Source: Eutypella sp. D-1 (taxonomy: Eukaryota > Ascomycota > Sordariomycetes > Xylariales > Diatrypaceae). From it: a stretch of 64,000 nucleotides of DNA. The DNA is taken from positions 868,001-932,000 of the forward strand of contig JAJTTP010000011.1 in the NCBI GenBank assembly GCA_023313575.1, read 5' to 3'. How positions within the stretch are numbered: position 1 is the stretch's first letter; every line of letters begins with the position of its first letter. The translations under genes and the position numbers were made by a program. The notes under the pieces are model-generated. The model ran no database searches. It was not told the origin of the DNA and saw nothing but the letters and a program-made list of their open reading frames with translations. Positions 10,080 to 21,769 of the stretch are shown here, piece after piece.

Positions 10080-10559
10080 GGAGTAATGATAACTGAACAG
10101 TGGCCGAATGATAACTGAGCAGTGCCCTAACCGCATTTAGATGGATGCCCCACCAACCCATTTTGTATGGTCAGATCCTCCACCCCTATGTAGGACCGCC
10201 CATAACACCACCATCACTACCACCACCTGCCTCCTCACGCTTAGGAACCAGTGCAGGGGGGCGGGACGGACCCTATCCCTGAGACACGGTGGTGGTGGTG
10301 GTAGTGATGGTGGTGGTGGTAGTGATGGTGGTGGTGGTAGTGATGGTGGTGGTGGTGGTAGTGATGGTGGTGGTGGTAGTGATGGTGGTGGTGGTAGTGA
10401 TGGTGGTGGTGGTAGTGATGGTGGTGATGGTGGTGTTATGGGCGGTCCTACATAGGGGTGGAGGATCTGACCATACAAAATGGGTTGGTGGGGCATCCAT
10501 CTAAATGCGGTTAGGGCACTGCTCAGTTATCATTCGGCCACTGCTCAGTTATTTACTCC
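10080..10559. mobile_element. Inverted-repeat (hairpin) element with minisatellite loop
   Basis: Arms at about 10080-10217 and 10424-10559 are near-identical inverted copies, differing by a 2-base indel and one A/G near the outer end. Each arm has a subterminal direct repeat of TAACTGARCAGTG spaced 22 bp apart (10090 and 10112 in the left arm). The loop contains a GGT-rich minisatellite. The terminal ACTGARCAGTGG, bounded by TA on each side, would suit a TA-targeting DNA transposon relic, but the exact ends are uncertain. No transposase is encoded. Confidence 0.75.
10289..10437. repeat. GGT-rich minisatellite
   Basis: Seven units of (GGT)4-5-AGT-GAT, 18 or 21 bp each (order 21, 18, 18, 21, 18, 18, 18), followed by a shorter GGTGGTGAT remnant. 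The array lies inside the loop of the inverted-repeat element and grades into the right arm. Confidence 0.9.
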
Positions 10560-10935
10560 TACCAGTCTTACCCAGTACCTACCCACTGCCTACCCACATC
10601 GTCCGACTTAGCAACTTCCAATGACCTCATTGGCGCTTTAAGATGCGCGTTACCAACTTATCAGATCGAGTTGACCTGTTAGAGCGGCCTCTTTACGGCC
10701 ACGAGAATCGTGATGATGAAAATTTCGGCCTTATGAAATTTCCCCTTGCCATATCTATCTTTGTCTGGGAATCCGTAGAGTCTAGAGATGATATTTCCCT
10801 AGTTGCCTAGCTACTTACTCAGCAACCACCCATCCCATCACATTCCAGCGTTCCAGGGACATTCCATGCCACTAATAGTGCGGGTGATCAGGGGTAAGGA
10901 ATCACCGACGGACATCTAAGAAGAGACGAGGGACC

Positions 10936-13586
10936 ATGATATCGAGACGGTTGCTGCGCCCACAGCGGCTTGCAACTCCGATACACTACTGTAGAGTACC
11001 AAGAACACTTTATAATCCCCATGCTTTTCATGTAATTAAGTTTTACCTCAGGACTATCATCTGAATCCCCAGCTAATATATGCCTAGACCCCATACATCC
11101 CGGTAGCGGCAAGGGTATCAAGAGCTTGGCAGAATACAGCCGCGACTACGACTGCCGGTGTTGACAAAGATGGCCATATCAGCGCCGCTTCTAACGAGTC
11201 CATCATATGGCTCGATAATATCTTCCCCCTGAAATTATCTGGCTTACTACGGGCACCATGGCAGAACTTCGAGTCCGACCTGGAAGGTTTGATGAAGCGC
11301 TTCGAGAACTCGAGCTTCGGCGCTTCCTCCCAACCCCTTAACATGGTCAGACGCGCTGTCCCGACTGACAAGCTTCCCATCAAGATCACCGAGATCTTAC
11401 CCAGGCTCAAGGATGGCGGCGCCTTCGTGAAGTTCACGCACCCCACGGACGTCTCCGCAAAGGAGATCGAGCAGAAGATCTCCGCTCTCCTCAAGGAACG
11501 GCCAGTAAAACCTTTCTTCAACCCCTTTCGGAGCGTCCACGCAGGGCTTGTCCAAGGCATACCCTGGCTAGAGGACCTTCACAGGTTTCCCTACGGCCGC
11601 GTGCGGGTGGAGTTCGTTCCGAAGAATCCTGGCGAAGAAGCCGTCGAGCTATCCCAGGAAACCCTCTACAGTTTGTTCCGCCGATACGGAAAGATCGCCG
11701 ACATCAAGTCCCAGCCCTGGGACTCCAAGGTCGTTCCTAAATTCGCCTACGTCGACTTCGGCCTTGTCAGAGATGCCATCATGGCTCGAAACTGCCTTCA
11801 TGGTTTTGTAGTCCCCGAGGACCTCGGCGGTGGCAAGCTAGGCACTAGACTACGCATGTCGTATGAGCAGCGAGCTAAGCCTCATCGATTCTGGGATTGG
11901 ATCACCAACCATCCGCGGATAGTTATTCCTGTTATAGTAGCACTCCTCACGGGTGTAACCGTCGTCATATTCGATCCCGTCCGATCCTTCTTCGTCAAGG
12001 CCTACGTCTCCCGCAAATTCCGCCTCATGAACAGCAAAGCCTATAGGTGGCTTCGGAAGCGGACCTCTGACATCTTCTCCTTCCAGCGGGATAAGTCCGA
12101 GCAGATCGGACTAGACACTATCTGGACCCACCGGAAAGATCTCATCGACCAGGTCCAGAAATGGCTCATGGAGACGGCCGAGACTTTTATTGTCGTACAG
12201 GGCCCTAGGGGTTCTGGAAAGAAGGAACTTGTGCTTGAGCAGGCACTGAAGGATCGGTCGAATGTGCTGGTGATCGACTGCAAGCCGATAGTAGAGGCCC
12301 GGGGCGAATCCGCGACCATCAAAAAGATGGCGGGCGCCGTGGGATACCGGCCTATCTTTTCTTGGGCCAATAACATAAGCAGCATGGCGGACCTCGCCGT
12401 CCAGAGCACTACAGGTGTCAAAGCGGGGTTCAGCGAGACCCTAGAATCTCAACTTCAGAAGATACTCGCGACGACGGCTGGTGCCCTCACTGACATAGGG
12501 CTGGCAGATCGGCGCAAGACGGACCCAGACTTCTCTCTGCCCCCGGACGCTTATCTTGAGACACACCCGGAGAAACGCCCAGTGGTGGTTATTGACAATT
12601 TTATGTATAAGAGCGGGGACCAGACCATTGTTTATGACAAGATCGCCGAGTGGGCTGCCGCTCTCGTCCAGTCTAACGTCGCCCACGTCATATTCTTGAC
12701 GAACGAGTCGTCCTACTCCAAATCACTGTCAAAGTCCCTTCCGGATCGCGTGTTCCGCCAGGCCGCACTCGGTGACCTCTCACCTGACGTTGCGAAGCGG
12801 TTTGTCCTGAGCCACATCCAGGCCGAAGATAATACACAGACCAAAAAGAACACCGAAGAGCCAACCAAGGAGAAGGTGGCTGAATCGCAACAGCTCATCC
12901 ACCTCGACGAGCTCGACGAATGCATCGGCACCCTCGGCGGGCGGCTGACGGACCTCGAGTTCCTGGCGCGGCGCCTCAAGGCCGGGCAGACGCCGCGCGA
13001 GGCCGTAGCGGAGATTACTGATCAGTCCGCGTCGGAGATCCTCAAGATGTTCCTGCTACCGGGGGGCAGGTCGTCCGCGGGCGAAAACCGTCGCTGGTCC
13101 ACGGAGCAGGCATGGTATCTGATCAAGGCGCTCGCGAAGCAAGATAGCCTACGGTACCACGAGGTGCTGCTGTCGGACACGTTCAAGTCGTCGTTGAGCG
13201 CGCCGGCGTCCGCCGACGCGGAGTCAGCGATCGAGGCGCTGGCGGATGCGGAGCTGGTCAGCGTGGCTGCGTCGCGCGGGCGCCCCGCATCCATCGCGGC
13301 GGGTAAGCCGGTTTTCCGCGCCGCCTTCCGCGCCCTCGCCTCCGATCCCGTGCTCGCGGCTCGCATGGACCTCGCGGTGCTCACGGAGCTCGCCAAGGTC
13401 GAGGGCAAGACCATCCAGGCCGCCGAGGCCGAGCTGGCTACCCTCGCCGTCATGCCCCGCCAGCCCGCCCAGACTGCCCCCCGCATCTCCTACCTCCTCG
13501 CCAAGATCGAGGGCTCCCAGCGCCGCGTCGAGGACTTCGAGAAAGAGATGTCCGCGCTCAAGAAGATCCTTTCTAAGGAGGAGTAG
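10936..13586 (+). CDS. YME2: Mitochondrial inner-membrane protein Yme2 (RNA12 family)
   Basis: Two exons, 10936-11031 and 11088-13586, encode 864 residues, close to the yeast protein's 850. Exon 1 supplies MISRRLLRPQRLA..., an Arg-rich presequence typical of mitochondrial import. The 56-bp intron has a GTAATT donor (weak), a GCTAATA branch site and a CTAG acceptor. After it comes the family's NESIIWLDNIFPLKL-like segment. An RRM-like region (about 175-300) is followed by one membrane span at about 310-328 (RIVIPVIVALLTGVTVVIF) and a Walker A motif GPRGSGKK at 404-411. A charged C-terminal region ends the protein. Yme2 family members act in the inner membrane in maintenance of mtDNA nucleoids and mitochondrial integrity. 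Starting at a downstream ATG (11289) would lose the presequence and conserved N-terminal residues. Confidence 0.93.
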
Positions 13587-14159
13587 CTGTGACTTTGGTT
13601 GCGTTGGTGTCTAGTGGTTTAAAAAAAAAAAGAGTAGGTATCTGACTAAGGGTTGTGTCTTGGATGTATATATAATACCAACCTCACTTTAAAAAGAAAA
13701 GGTTCGTTTGGCTGTCTCCTGTGGGAACAGTTGACTACTTGTTCCCTCCAAATATGTTCCTCGCCTCGACTAATTCCGCTGATAAAGAACGTGAAATAAT
13801 AAGTCACGCGTGATTATATCATACTGTCCCTCATGCTCCAAGTGTATGCCCGTAATGTAGGCGCCCCTTGATGCTAGGGCTAATTGTCTATAGCATATTA
13901 TAGTATGTAGTGCTTAACTTGACGGCCTCAATGTGCCTTTACGTATGTCATCTTTAAGGGGTCCAACGGACCTGCTTCCGGGCAGCCTGGATATACCCCT
14001 CCTGTATTGCGAACCCGACGACCGCTGTTAAGGTGACTGAGGTGCTCTGTACCTTCGTAGATAACTATATGCTATTCATTATCCCCTCGGGAGGCGACTC
14101 CTCTAGATCCCGATGTCGGAACTAGACGCGCTCCCTTAGACCCCGGTATTCGATATATT

Positions 14160-15810
14160 CCCGTGGAGGCTAACTTTGACGGCGAGTACAACTTTACTGG
14201 TGTCTCTGCGGGTTTAGAGAAATAGGTGTATTCGATTTCACGCCCTGTAATGGGGTTTCATCCCTCTCAGACCTTTATGCTTGGGTGGCGGTACGCATCG
14301 CGCCCCTGAAGGCACCACATTTTCGCCCAACATAATGCTGCCAAGGCTGTATTATGTAACGAAGCCGTCACTCTGGTCTTGATTTTAGATAACAAAGGGC
14401 GTAGAAGGGTGAATACTTAGATTGATCGCTGGCTAGCTAAAGGAGAGACTATCTAGATGGGAGTGATTCCATACCCTTTATATAGAAGATAGAAAGGAAA
14501 GAAGGGAAAACTCACCTGGGATATAAGCGAAATATTTCTGTTTTGAGGACAAAACCCTTGGAAGGAGGAGAATGATGTTACAAACCACCCATTGCCAAGG
14601 CTCCCTCTTGGCAAAACCCTCCTTCGCTTCTTTCCTTTCTATCTTCTATATAAAGGGTATGGAATCACTCCCATCTAGATAGTCTCTCCTTTAGCTAGCC
14701 AGCGATCAATCTAAGTATTCACCCTTCTACGCCCTTTGTTATCTAAAATCAAGACCAGAGTGACGGCTTCGTTACATAATAATTCTTTCTTTTTCAAGTT
14801 TACTCGCTATCCCCGCTGTACCTCTTTAAACAACTGTTCGTATGCAGCAAAGTTCTTGCTCTGCGAATGCTTATCAAGATCCACTATTGTATTTATAACT
14901 CTGTAATATGTGAGCATGTGGTATTGCGGAAATACCTTGCTTGACGTTATATATTACTCCGTTTTACCAAAGCTAAATAAATATGTGGCGGCGAGGGACA
15001 TAGTTTAATATTAATGTAGTGTATGCTTCTCGGGAGAAGTTTGCTTGTTATCCGCTTCACCTACTGCAAAAGTAAATCTTGTATGAAGTACTATATATCT
15101 ATCGTTAATTACAAGTGGAATCTTGGAAGCCTTTTAACTATTGTCCTATGTGGCTATGGTGTCTCTAAGTCTCTTCGTCTACCGAGTATTTAGATAATTA
15201 CGGACGAGGTACTCCTAGAAGGTTGGAAGGGTGGCAAGGAAATACATTATGGTGGGTTTAACGGAGAGAAGCATGCTCTTCGTGACTTTGGAACTGCTAT
15301 TTATGATCCACAAATATCCTCAAAAACAACTCCCCTTGCCTCGAGGTATCATGTGCCGGAGACTGGGATGCTTGTTGACATAACCAGATAATTAGGGTGG
15401 CTATGAATGCCCAAGATGACCGACAACACCATAGAGGTTCTAGGCTGAGTGAGGTGATATTCATAGTGATTTCATTGCCGTAACTGAAGCCTCAATACCA
15501 CTCCAGCATCTAGGCTCTCCTATCTACGCAGTTTCCTTAGCCGAGTTATCCGCAGGCTATATAGGATTGGTATCACTTTCAAGGAAGGCAGGAATGATCT
15601 ATCTCCAAGTTAATCCAGTATGGAGAGTGAATATGTTGGACCTAAATGGGTTTCTCATTCGATTTGACCAATACCTCCAATTCCATAGCCATGATTTGAT
15701 CCTTTTGGACGGCACCATCATGTCAGCTCATGCCAGAGTACGAAGCCGACTGCAACAGCAATATCGGACATCCGCCGTAGAGAAGCTCGCTGACTTACCT
15801 TGGCCGTGAT
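14160..15810 (+). pseudogene. Possible decayed coding sequence, interrupted by hairpin element
   Basis: One frame near 14160-14390 reads as plausible protein (around RYIPVEANFDGEYNFTGVS and FMLGWRYASRP) but has TAG and TGA stops that could be CAG and CGA changed by C-to-T. A second stretch at 15194-15390 (around GGFNGEKHALRDFG and SRYHVPETGMLVDIT) also looks coding but lacks a start and is short. No family is recognised. The two may not belong to one gene. Confidence 0.2.
14350..14781. mobile_element. Perfect 155-bp inverted repeat with LTR-like halves
   Basis: Arms 14350-14504 and 14627-14781 are identical inverted copies over 155 bp, with a 122-bp loop. Outer ends read TATTATGTAACGAAG; the TA at each end could be a target duplication. 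Each arm, read outward, has a TATA-type box (CTATATAAAGGG) and ends CTTCGTTACA. The loop centre has TGTTACA at 14576-14582. Each half therefore resembles a short LTR (TG...CA, with TGTTACA or TGTAAC at its ends) with a different U3-like part. The sequence shows no ORF. Confidence 0.75.
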
Positions 15811-16490
15811 ATTACCTCCAACACGATTATTGATAGGTTAGACAATCCTGACCCGGACTCAACTCCTCATTATTGTCTATTAATAGCTACACACCTGCAC
15901 AACTGACGTCCTGCCTGGTCATTCAGTGGTACGGCAGACACACTGTCCGCCTCGCTTGGGTCCGAGGAAGAGTGGGAGGGGCGAGTAATCGATTGGGGTT
16001 TCCATGGCAGAAGACATTTGCCGAAGGTCGGGCCGCCTCCTAGGGCATTTGCCGCGATAGGGTGGCTGCAGCGGAGTGGTCTAGTCTACGTATCGGTTTA
16101 AACAGCCATATCACCGGCAAAATGACTTTAATAACACACGGAGCCGCTCATTCGCTCGCGCAGTAGATCCGTGGCCGCGCTCGCTTGCCACTCGCCCCGG
16201 CCACGCCCCCCGATGCCACCCTACTCACTTAATGCGTAGGGGGCACCTATATCTGGGGCTGGCAGATAGGGGTCGCTGTACGCGAATAACGAGATTTTCA
16301 ATCCCCCCCGGGTTCTCTGTGGACAGAACTGCCTTTATAAGAACGCTGGCTACCTAGGTACTGCCAACATTGCCTGTTTCTTTCTGCTTCTTCTGCCTTC
16401 TATCCATTGCGTTAACAGAGCCGAGACCCACCAAACGAACGCAACCACCCAAACGAAAACAAAAGTCCAAGCCGCAGAAAACAGCCGAGA

Positions 16491-17837
16491 ATGAAGACAT
16501 TCCCGATCGCGGCGCTGGCGGCGCTGGCGGGACCGCACGCGGTGCAGGCGGGTCTGCGGTTCGGGTGCTCGTCGCTGACGACGCAGCGGCTGGACCCGGT
16601 GGTGGAGCCGGGGAACAACCCGTCGGCGCACGTGCACCACATCGTAGGGGGCAACGCGTTCAACGCGACGATGGAGGGGGACGTCGGGGAGCGGGCGACG
16701 TGCACGACGTGCGAGATGGCCGAGGACTTCTCCAACTACTGGACCGCGGTCCTGTACTTCAAGCACCCGCAGAACGGCTCCTACCACCGCGTGCCCGTCA
16801 AGAACAACGCCGCCCTCGCCCCCGGCACCACCGGCGGCATGACCATCTACTACACCCAGTTCGACTTCTTCCGTGACAACGTGCAGCAGCAGCCCATCAC
16901 GGCCTTCCCGCCGGTGAGCACGAACCCCCAGAGTCTTTGGCTGACTACCTTGACCTCAGGTCTACCTCATGTAGATAGGTAGGTCACCTTGCTAACTGAT
17001 ATATCGCAGGGCTTCCGCATGACGGTCGGCAACCCGACCACGGACACCTCCGAGGAGGCCAGGGCGCACATCGGGCTGCGCTACAACTGCCTCAACACGC
17101 TCATCGACCGGGGTCCGGAGATGATCGACTTCCCGACGCGGCCCTGCCCGGCTGGCATCTTCGCCGTGCACCACTTCCCCGCGTGAGTAGAAACCCGGTC
17201 CCGTGATTTCCTGCCCTTGTTCCGAATAGTAATAATCGAAAATGTTGTAATTATACTAAACGTTTTTCCTTCTTCCAAAAAAAAGATGCTGGGACGGCAA
17301 GAACCTCGACAGTCCGGACCACCAGTCGCACATGTACAACACGATAACGCGGGACGGGTTTACGAATGCGCCGCCGTGCCCGGCGTCGCATCCGGTGCGG
17401 ATGCCGCAGGTGACGTACGAGACGGTGTGGGACACGACGCCGTTCAACTCGATGTGGCCGTCGGGCACGCCGAACCCGTTCGTCTGGAGCTTCGAGGGCA
17501 CCAGCGGCTACGGCACCCACGCCGACTACATGTTCGGCTGGCAGGGGGACTCCCTCCAGCGCGCCATGAACAAGTCCGAGTGCTTCTACGACGGCTGCGG
17601 CTCCATCAAGAAGCAGACCATGGATGTCGCCAACCGCTGCACCGTCCCGGACATGGTCGGCGAGGAGACCGACGGATGTGAGTACCTCTTCTTTTTCTTT
17701 TCGCCCCTTCCCGACCCCCACTCCTCCCTCTTCCTGCCTCGGAAGGGCTTATCTATAACACACACGTTCGTCGGCATACCCGGACGATGCTGATATTTCT
17801 CACAGGGCTCGACTCGCTCCCGGGCATGCCTATGTAA
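16491..17837 (+). CDS. Secreted DUF1996-domain protein
   Basis: Four exons, 16491-16913, 17010-17182, 17286-17677 and 17806-17837, encode 339 residues. Residues 1-20 form a signal peptide (MKTFPIAALAALAGPHAVQA). The mature part has the DUF1996 landmarks: RLDPVVEPG near the N-terminus, SAHVHHIVGGNAF, a TCTTCEMAEDFSNYWTAVLYF segment, TIYYTQF, FPACWDGKNLDSPDHQSHM and a later WSFEGTSGYGTHADYMFGW. This family is widespread in ascomycetes, often secreted or wall-associated, with no established enzymatic activity. Several Cys residues suggest disulphides. The final exon is only 32 nt, so the last border is the least certain. Codon use is GC-rich. Confidence 0.9.
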
Positions 17838-18887
17838 TTGGGGGGAACTTAAGAGATAAACCGGGATGGCGGTCGTTTTCGCTGGCGGCGTAGTGATCTT
17901 TTCTTTGCTCACCGTGGAAGGTCTTCACGGCGAGACTTCTTTCGCGACTTTTTATAAGTGCGCTGTACACAAGCTCATTCGTTTGTGCCCCCGATCTGGC
18001 CTGCAGCGCCATTTCTCGGGCCCTCCGGAGGACCTCTCAGCCTCCTCCGTAACTGAGGAGTTCTCCTTCATAGTTTGTACGCAATATACTTTATATCTCA
18101 TCTTCAGAGTGAGCACTTGACTCTGGGCGTCTTCGCTGCCAAATCGACGTTTTGAATTAAGGAAAACAACAAAAAGGGGGCGCGTTTCTCAAAAGTGAAT
18201 GGATGGCACCTAACTCCCCAAGCCACCCCCCCTTGCACCCCCTTCCACACCAACGCCCCCCCAGTAAATGCAACTAGCCATCCTGTCTAGGATGACGAGT
18301 TGGAGAAATAGGTAGGTAGGCATCCACCGACATATTCATGCAGTAGTATTTCCCTGAATACCCGTGGGCACACATACGTACATCGGACCTCCTTATCTCG
18401 CGAGGCCAACCAATCACTCAAGAAACGGAGCGAGTTCCTCCTTCGGTGCTTTTCGTGTAGGCGCATAGATAAAGAACGCCCTGGCCGGGTATCTGACATG
18501 TAATCACTCGTTGGCCACCCCTCAGAAACCCCCTCCCGCCATGGAATCCTGGTAATGGAAATAAGAAAAATAGGGGAAACAAATATGATGGTGGCACCCT
18601 TCTCCCTTGGCATGTCGGCTTAGCTTTAAAGAAAGCTCGAGACCAAGAATAGCAATGCGCAATACATGTTTGAACAGTTACTGCCATATCCTTGCTAATC
18701 GGTCGGTAACATAGCAATAGCAGATAGATTTTCGTCAGCTGTCTCCTCAACCTTCTTCCTCTTGGTTCTCTGGCTGAACCAGGATTTCGCAACCCTGTGC
18801 AAAAAATAGCCGGGCCGTCTTGTTTCCCTCATTTTTGATCTCGTAGCGGTTCCCTGTGCATGTATTATTAATAAAAGGCCTAGTTGT
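17838..18887. other. Intergenic, convergent 3' ends, nothing recognised
   Basis: Lies between the 3' ends of the DUF1996 gene and the CENP-C gene. GC-poorer than flanking exons; no RNA gene or repeat of note. Confidence 0.6.
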
Positions 18888-20932
18888 TCATCCGAAGCCC
18901 TCGAGTTTGGTGAGAGTGTAGATGAAAATGTGATTGTGGGGTGACAAACCTCTCGGAACGAACCACATGCCACCCTTGGTGATGCGGAAGGTATTCACAT
19001 CGGCGATGGTGACGGTGACGCTGCCCGTGTGCACGAAAAAGACCATCTGCATCTTACGCGAGTTCTTAGGATGCTTCTCGGAGCCCGGCGGGAGGTCGAC
19101 GACACCGGCGCCAAAGAAAGGCATCGTGAGCGTCTTCGCAAACTTGAAGGTAGCATCCTTGATATCCCGTAGATTGATGGCGGCCGACGAGATGGCCAGC
19201 TCCTCTTCAACCACATGAACCCGGTCTTCGTCGTCTGGCGGCTGCCCCTCGTATTCGGGATACCAGTAGACGCACTCGCCCATGACGCGACCACCATCCT
19301 GCTCCCACTCGTCGGGTTCCTCGTCCGGGTCCTTGACGATGGAGGAGCGACGGCCCTTCGGACGCCCGGCTGGCCTTCCACGACCGCGCTTCGGTTTCGG
19401 TTGCGGCTCGGGCTCCTCGGCGCGGACGATGCCCTTCACCCTGTTGAACACAAAATGGTGGCGCTTGTCGCCATATACCTCTTCGGGTTCATCGTCGAAC
19501 TCGTAGCGCTCTCCCTTCCAGTACTCTAGCGGTTTGACAGAGAGACGGCCAGAGCGGGTGGTTCTTATCTCGTCGGTTCCTTCACGTCGCAAGCTCACTA
19601 GACCACGCGCTCTGGGTAGAGGGGGACCACGCTGAACGACAGGTGAGTCGACACCCACACCAGATGACTTCCGCTTGCGGCCGGGTTTCCCTTTTTGCGG
19701 GGCGGCTTTCGCTTTTGATGCGGCGGAACTAGTCTTGCTCGACGCCTTTTCGGTCCGCTGGCGTTTTGGTTCTCTATCTTCGGGGGGTTCTTCCTCGGCA
19801 TTATCCAAGGAGCCACGTCCGGGCCGTCTTCTCTTAGGAGATGATGGTGCTGTAGGTTCGTCCTTTGCCTCATTCCTCGCTGGGCGCCCGCGCCTTTTCC
19901 TGGCGGGTTGCTCGGCAGCCTGCTCTGCTACGGTCTCTTCTTCATTTACAGCTTCGGCGGGTGATTGTTTTTGTTTACGTCCTTTGCGTCTCGCTGGCGG
20001 GGGCTGCACCTCCTCTGGCTCTTCATCTTCTACTTGCTCGATTGCATCGTCATCTTCAGGCTCAGACTCGGGCTCTTCCTCGTCTGGTTCTGGAAAGTCG
20101 CCACCATCGCTACCCATGTCAAGCATTTGCATGGGCTCCTCATTGTCCTCTTCCTCATCTTCCTCATCATCCGGTTGGTTAGTATTGCCCCGAAGGAGAG
20201 ACCCATCGTCAGCATTGTCGTCAGCATCGTCGTCATCGTCGTCATCGTCGTCGTCTTCATCCTCGACAGTCCCCTGCACCTGCCTAGCGTGACCATTTGT
20301 GAGCTTGCCGTTGGTAGATCTAGAGCCATTTATCTTGGCATTTCCATTGACAGGGGGCTTTAACTGCGGTTTGTCTGGCTTGGAGAAATCGAGTTTGCGC
20401 ATGACGGATCTCCCGGGTGAATGCGAGGGCGGGTCCACGATGGATCCTCGCGTAGGTGAAGAAGTCGGACCGAGATGGGGATTATGCCGGGCCGGAGACG
20501 GAAGGTTCACCTTGGCCGGGGAGCGGGCGCGGGCGAGCGAAGGCCTGCTCCGGGGTTGCTGGAGTTTTCGCATAGTGGCGGGACCCATCTCGGAGCCGTC
20601 GTCCAGGTCCATATCCTGTTCGTCTTCCTCTTCCGGAGTCTCGCGACCGTATCCATTTGCGCCGTTCGCGTCCTTTTCGGGCGAGGAAAAGATATCCGGA
20701 TCCTCCATGCCATAGTCATCGCGCTCGCCTTCTGGTAAGGTGACGCCGGTTTTTCTGTGAATATGGGATTAGGGTATATTCGAATTATGCCGAAAACCAA
20801 CATTCAGTCTTGATAAACGTTATATAAAATTAAATTTCGTCCATACCTTCCGACCTTGCCTAATTCGTAAACATGTTCACTTTGCGACTGAGTGACGCGC
20901 CGATGCGCCTGCGATGGACGCGATGGGGCCAT
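18888..20932 (-). CDS. MIF2: Inner-kinetochore protein CENP-C (Mif2/Cnp3)
   Basis: Two exons, 20847-20932 and 18888-20754, encode 650 residues. Exon 1 plus the start of exon 2 gives ...YELGKVGRKTGVTLPEGERDDYGMEDPDIFSSPE, the conserved N-terminal Mif2 segment that in yeast contacts the Mis12 complex. A long acidic and basic low-complexity middle follows, with AT-hook-like RGRP patches. The CENP-C motif (TTRSGRLSVKPLEYWKGE) is at about 424-447 and in the family binds CENP-A nucleosomes. The C-terminal cupin dimerisation domain occupies about 545-650, including MVFFVHTGSVTVTI. The protein links centromeric chromatin to the outer kinetochore. It is divergent from the RNase H2A gene with an 837-bp shared upstream region. 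Confidence 0.94.
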
Positions 20933-21769
20933 ATTGTTTTCTTTTGTTTTTTATTTTTATTTTTGGATAGAGGCGGGTCTCTATTGTCCTCGTAATTGAG
21001 GGAGAGAATTTAAATGTTCGAATCAATCATGCAGACTAGGTAAGTGAGTTTCGGGTAGTGCGATAGAAAGCTACGCGATTTCGAGACAGTTGACGCGTGT
21101 TGCTGTGAAAATGAAGGCAAAACCATGAATGCGAAAAGTAAGTCTTAGATGTTGCTTTGGGTGCGTGAATGGTGAATGATGAATGGTGGATGTGGTGGGT
21201 GGGGAAGAAAATAATAGGACGGGATGGAATGGGGGATACCGAGACTGTAGGTAACTACAGCTAAAGGATTAGCCCTGGGAGTACCTGCCTAGATACCTAT
21301 CTAGGTACCTAAGCAAATATGTAATAACCTGGCTCCCGTCTGGTACCTGAAATTGTATCTACCTTGGGTAGGAGGTAGCTCGAAATTCAAGAATTGATTG
21401 GATGGATCCTTCCCCCCTAGTTGATGTTCTTGTGGCTCAAAGTGGGCCTCGATGCTGAATTGAGGCGCGCTTTGCACGGCACTTAACGCGGAGCTTCCAA
21501 ACGCGTCTCAAAAGTTGCTTCACTACCTAGGTAGGTAAGAGTACCTTCCAAGGTTCAAGTTTAGGGGACACCAACCACACCCTTGCACCTACTCCTATAC
21601 ATCGATTATTTTCAGCACTTATACAAAGTTGCAATTGCCTCAGAAAACAATCGAATAATACAAACAGTACTCAGTTGTTCGCCGGATCGGTTCACTACAA
21701 TCAACCCACCTAGCCAGGATATTACCCTAACCAAACTCTACCACTCTACCTTCCATAACGCCCTCAAAC
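20933..21769. promoter_or_regulatory. Divergent promoter region of CENP-C and RNase H2A genes
   Basis: Contains a T-rich tract near 20935-20966, a TACCTATCTAGGTACCTAAG cluster at about 21294-21313 and TACCTAGGTAGGTA at about 21524-21537. No ORF of note. Confidence 0.5.

Larger units (their letters stand above)
9299..10935. other. Divergent intergenic region with inverted-repeat element
   Basis: Lies between the starts of the Emi1-like gene and YME2. Contains the 480-bp inverted-repeat element at 10080-10559, which ends about 375 bp before the YME2 ATG. No gene is seen; Gly-rich frames here come from the minisatellite. Confidence 0.6.
13587..16490. other. Intergenic: hairpin element and possible gene relics
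   Basis: Contains the perfect inverted repeat at 14350-14781. Short protein-like open stretches broken by stops are seen on the plus strand at about 14160-14390 and 15194-15390. No intact gene is seen. The last 500 bases should hold the promoter of the DUF1996 gene, with TACCTAGGTA at 16351-16360. Confidence 0.55.

Noticed and set aside
10141..10504. Gly-rich and Pro-rich ORFs on both strands
   Set aside because: Translations of the triplet-based minisatellite and its inverted-repeat arms, not genes.
19675..20292. Ser-rich plus-strand ORF opposite CENP-C
   Set aside because: Mirror of the acidic Asp/Glu codons of CENP-C; ends in a poly-Ser run from GAT/GAC repeats.
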